64,000 nt of DNA from Lachnoclostridium sp. An138 (GTDB taxonomy: Bacteria > Bacillota > Clostridia > Lachnospirales > Lachnospiraceae), in assembly GCF_002160765.1 (NCBI RefSeq), contig NZ_NFLF01000013.1, positions 46,724-110,723 on the forward strand. The letters are read 5' to 3'. Under the pieces are notes generated by a model. It saw only the letters and a list, made by a program, of their open reading frames with translations. It ran no database searches and had not been told where the DNA came from. This document shows positions 62,845-64,000 of the stretch, one piece after another. A program made the position numbers and the translations under genes. Within the stretch, counting starts at the first letter, position 1. Each line of letters begins with the position of its first letter.

Positions 62845-64000
62845 GGCTCTGCTCCTTTCTGCGGCGGGGTTCCTCCCGGCGCAAAATCTGGTCGATGTTC
62901 CGCTTGACGGTCTGCAACTCCTTAAACCGCTGTTTCTGTGCGTGATAGGTGTTATACAGGCCGGATTTCTTGGAAACAAGCTGCTCGATCTCGTCCTGCA
63001 ACGCTTTCCGGGCGGGCAGCCTGGTAATGCCATGTGCCTTGAAATACCGGGCGGCTGCGTCGGCTATGATAAAATCGCTCTCATGCGCCTGCCGGTATGC
63101 TTCGCGGGCTTTGGGGGATTTCTGCGCTTTCAGGCCGTCGCGGACGGGTTTGGTCTTGGCGTAGGCCAGCACCTGTCGCTGCAATTCCTTTTTCCCTTGC
63201 AGCTTCGTTTCCAGTGCTTTCAGTTCGCCGCTGGTCTGGCGCATTTCCTGATAGGCGGTATCAACGGCGGCTTCTAACTGCTCCGGGGAAGTGAAGCCGT
63301 ATTCCTGATACACATTCAGCGTCGCGGCCATCTGTTTGAGGTTGTGCATGGTCGCCCAGCGTTCATAGCCCCGGCCTTTCCCCTCGGCTTTCTTCTGCTC
63401 AATGTCCACAAGCCGCTGCACATTCGGGGCGGTTCGGGCGGCTCTGTCTGCCCGCAGTTGGTCTTGGATAGAGGGCGGGGTGCTGGATATAGCCGCGGCC
63501 TTTTCTGCGGCTCTGGCGGCGTTCTGCTCCAAAACGGCAAGGACAGCGGCGCGGTCAAAATCGTCGCCCAGCTTGCGGGCGGAAATGGGCTTTGTCCTGT
63601 CCGGCGTGAGGTAACTAAGCCGCCCCCGGCTCTCCTTGACGGTCACGCCCTCCCGCAGCAGCAGAGAGGAAAAATCCTCGAATGAGGCCGCCGCAGACAG
63701 CGCGGCGCGTATGGTCTGCCGCAGCTTCTCTTTGTTCGTTTCAAACTTGGTCTGCCGGGGCGTGATACCGCCTGCAATCATGGGGGCGTTCTGCTTGTCC
63801 AGCGCGGCCTGTCCCTTTTTCTGCGCCCAATACTCCCGGTCTGTGACGCGGTTCTTGCTGCCGTTCAAGAGGTCGATTTGGTAAAGCCCCTCCCGGTGGC
63901 ACATCTCCATGACTTCGGACTTGAAGTAGCGCAAGGCCGCGTCGGTACAGCGGTGCTTGCACCCGGCTTTCGTGTCGGCTGGCCTGTCCATGTAGGGCAG
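62834..64000 (-). CDS. Relaxase/mobilization protein (IME), C-terminal part
   Basis: At least 389 residues, open to the right edge; the N-terminal catalytic domain is outside. Visible: RYFKSEVMEMCHREGLYQIDLLNGSKNRVTDREYWAQKKGQAALDK, typical of MobA/MobL-type relaxases of gut IMEs, then KGRGYERWATMHNLKQMAATLNV, which matches the C-terminal region of the ICE relaxase (GPAYERWAKVYNLKQMAAAL), and a coiled basic tail. It would mobilise the IME using the ICE channel. Confidence 0.88.
   Translation of the reverse strand: MPYMDRPADTKAGCKHRCTDAALRYFKSEVMEMCHREGLYQIDLLNGSKNRVTDREYWAQKKGQAALDKQNAPMIAGGITPRQTKFETNKEKLRQTIRAALSAAASFEDFSSLLLREGVTVKESRGRLSYLTPDRTKPISARKLGDDFDRAAVLAVLEQNAARAAEKAAAISSTPPSIQDQLRADRAARTAPNVQRLVDIEQKKAEGKGRGYERWATMHNLKQMAATLNVYQEYGFTSPEQLEAAVDTAYQEMRQTSGELKALETKLQGKKELQRQVLAYAKTKPVRDGLKAQKSPKAREAYRQAHESDFIIADAAARYFKAHGITRLPARKALQDEIEQLVSKKSGLYNTYHAQKQRFKELQTVKRNIDQILRREEPRRRKEQSHER

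Overview
The window looks like the chromosome of a gut Clostridia, most likely Lachnospiraceae. Strong AGGAGG ribosome-binding sites, TTGACA-17-TATAAT promoters, a ThiT transporter under a TPP riboswitch, DUF6465 and DUF1015 proteins, and CD1107/CD1108-type conjugation genes all fit. Two parts differ clearly: ordinary chromosome (1 to about 41.27 kb) and stacked mobile DNA (about 41.27 kb to the right edge), which is GC-richer and almost entirely minus-strand.

Chromosome. From the left: a branched-chain amino-acid ABC transporter (livJ-livH-livM, livM cut by the edge); DUF6465 protein; serC-serA-DUF1015; an L,D-transpeptidase; leuB-ilvD-ilvB; a membrane protein; a polysaccharide deacetylase; a GntR-ABC ATPase-permease operon; a DUF2089 regulator with a membrane protein; a Gfo/Idh/MocA oxidoreductase; an S66 carboxypeptidase; an NCS2 purine-type permease with a phosphoribosyltransferase behind an attenuator-like leader; a DUF819 transporter-transglutaminase-PepV-dipeptide epimerase operon that reads as uptake and breakdown of cell-wall dipeptides; gltB-gltD; a CPBP protease; a carbohydrate esterase; thiT; a zinc-ribbon membrane protein; and a MATE exporter. 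Around thiT there are two copies of a 137-base structured repeat with compensatory changes, and a 277-base MITE-like element with TA ends.

Mobile DNA. An integrative conjugative element (ICE) of the Tn1549/CTn type starts inside the 3' end of the MATE gene. Its left end carries a large serine recombinase; then come small regulators, a low-GC PadR/AbrB-like pair with a 34-base palindromic operator, an XRE regulator, a four-hairpin candidate oriT, a MobP relaxase, MobC, and a transfer cluster (DUF4366, DUF4315, NlpC/P60 lytic enzyme, VirB4, PrgI, two DNA methylases, SpoVG-like protein, VirB6). The ICE maff2 gene is broken by a second element, an integrative mobilizable element (IME) with its own serine recombinase, TnpW, DnaC-like helicase loader, RepA-type initiator, Cys-rich protein and relaxase, which runs off the right edge.

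Two observations stand out. First, a 25-base palindrome (arms ACTTCTGGACA and TGTCCAGAAGT) occurs ten times in the ICE, nearly always at a gene boundary, and several copies lie in frame inside conjugation genes, encoding TSGQSVQKS or DFWTLCPEV-like peptides. It was not seen in the chromosome or in the IME. Second, three mobile-element genes (ICE relaxase, ICE MT-A70 methylase, IME RepA) have a strong Shine-Dalgarno exactly 7 nt before an in-frame ATC and no usable ATG, and two more ICE genes start at ATT, CTG or GTG. No tRNA, rRNA or CRISPR array was recognised.
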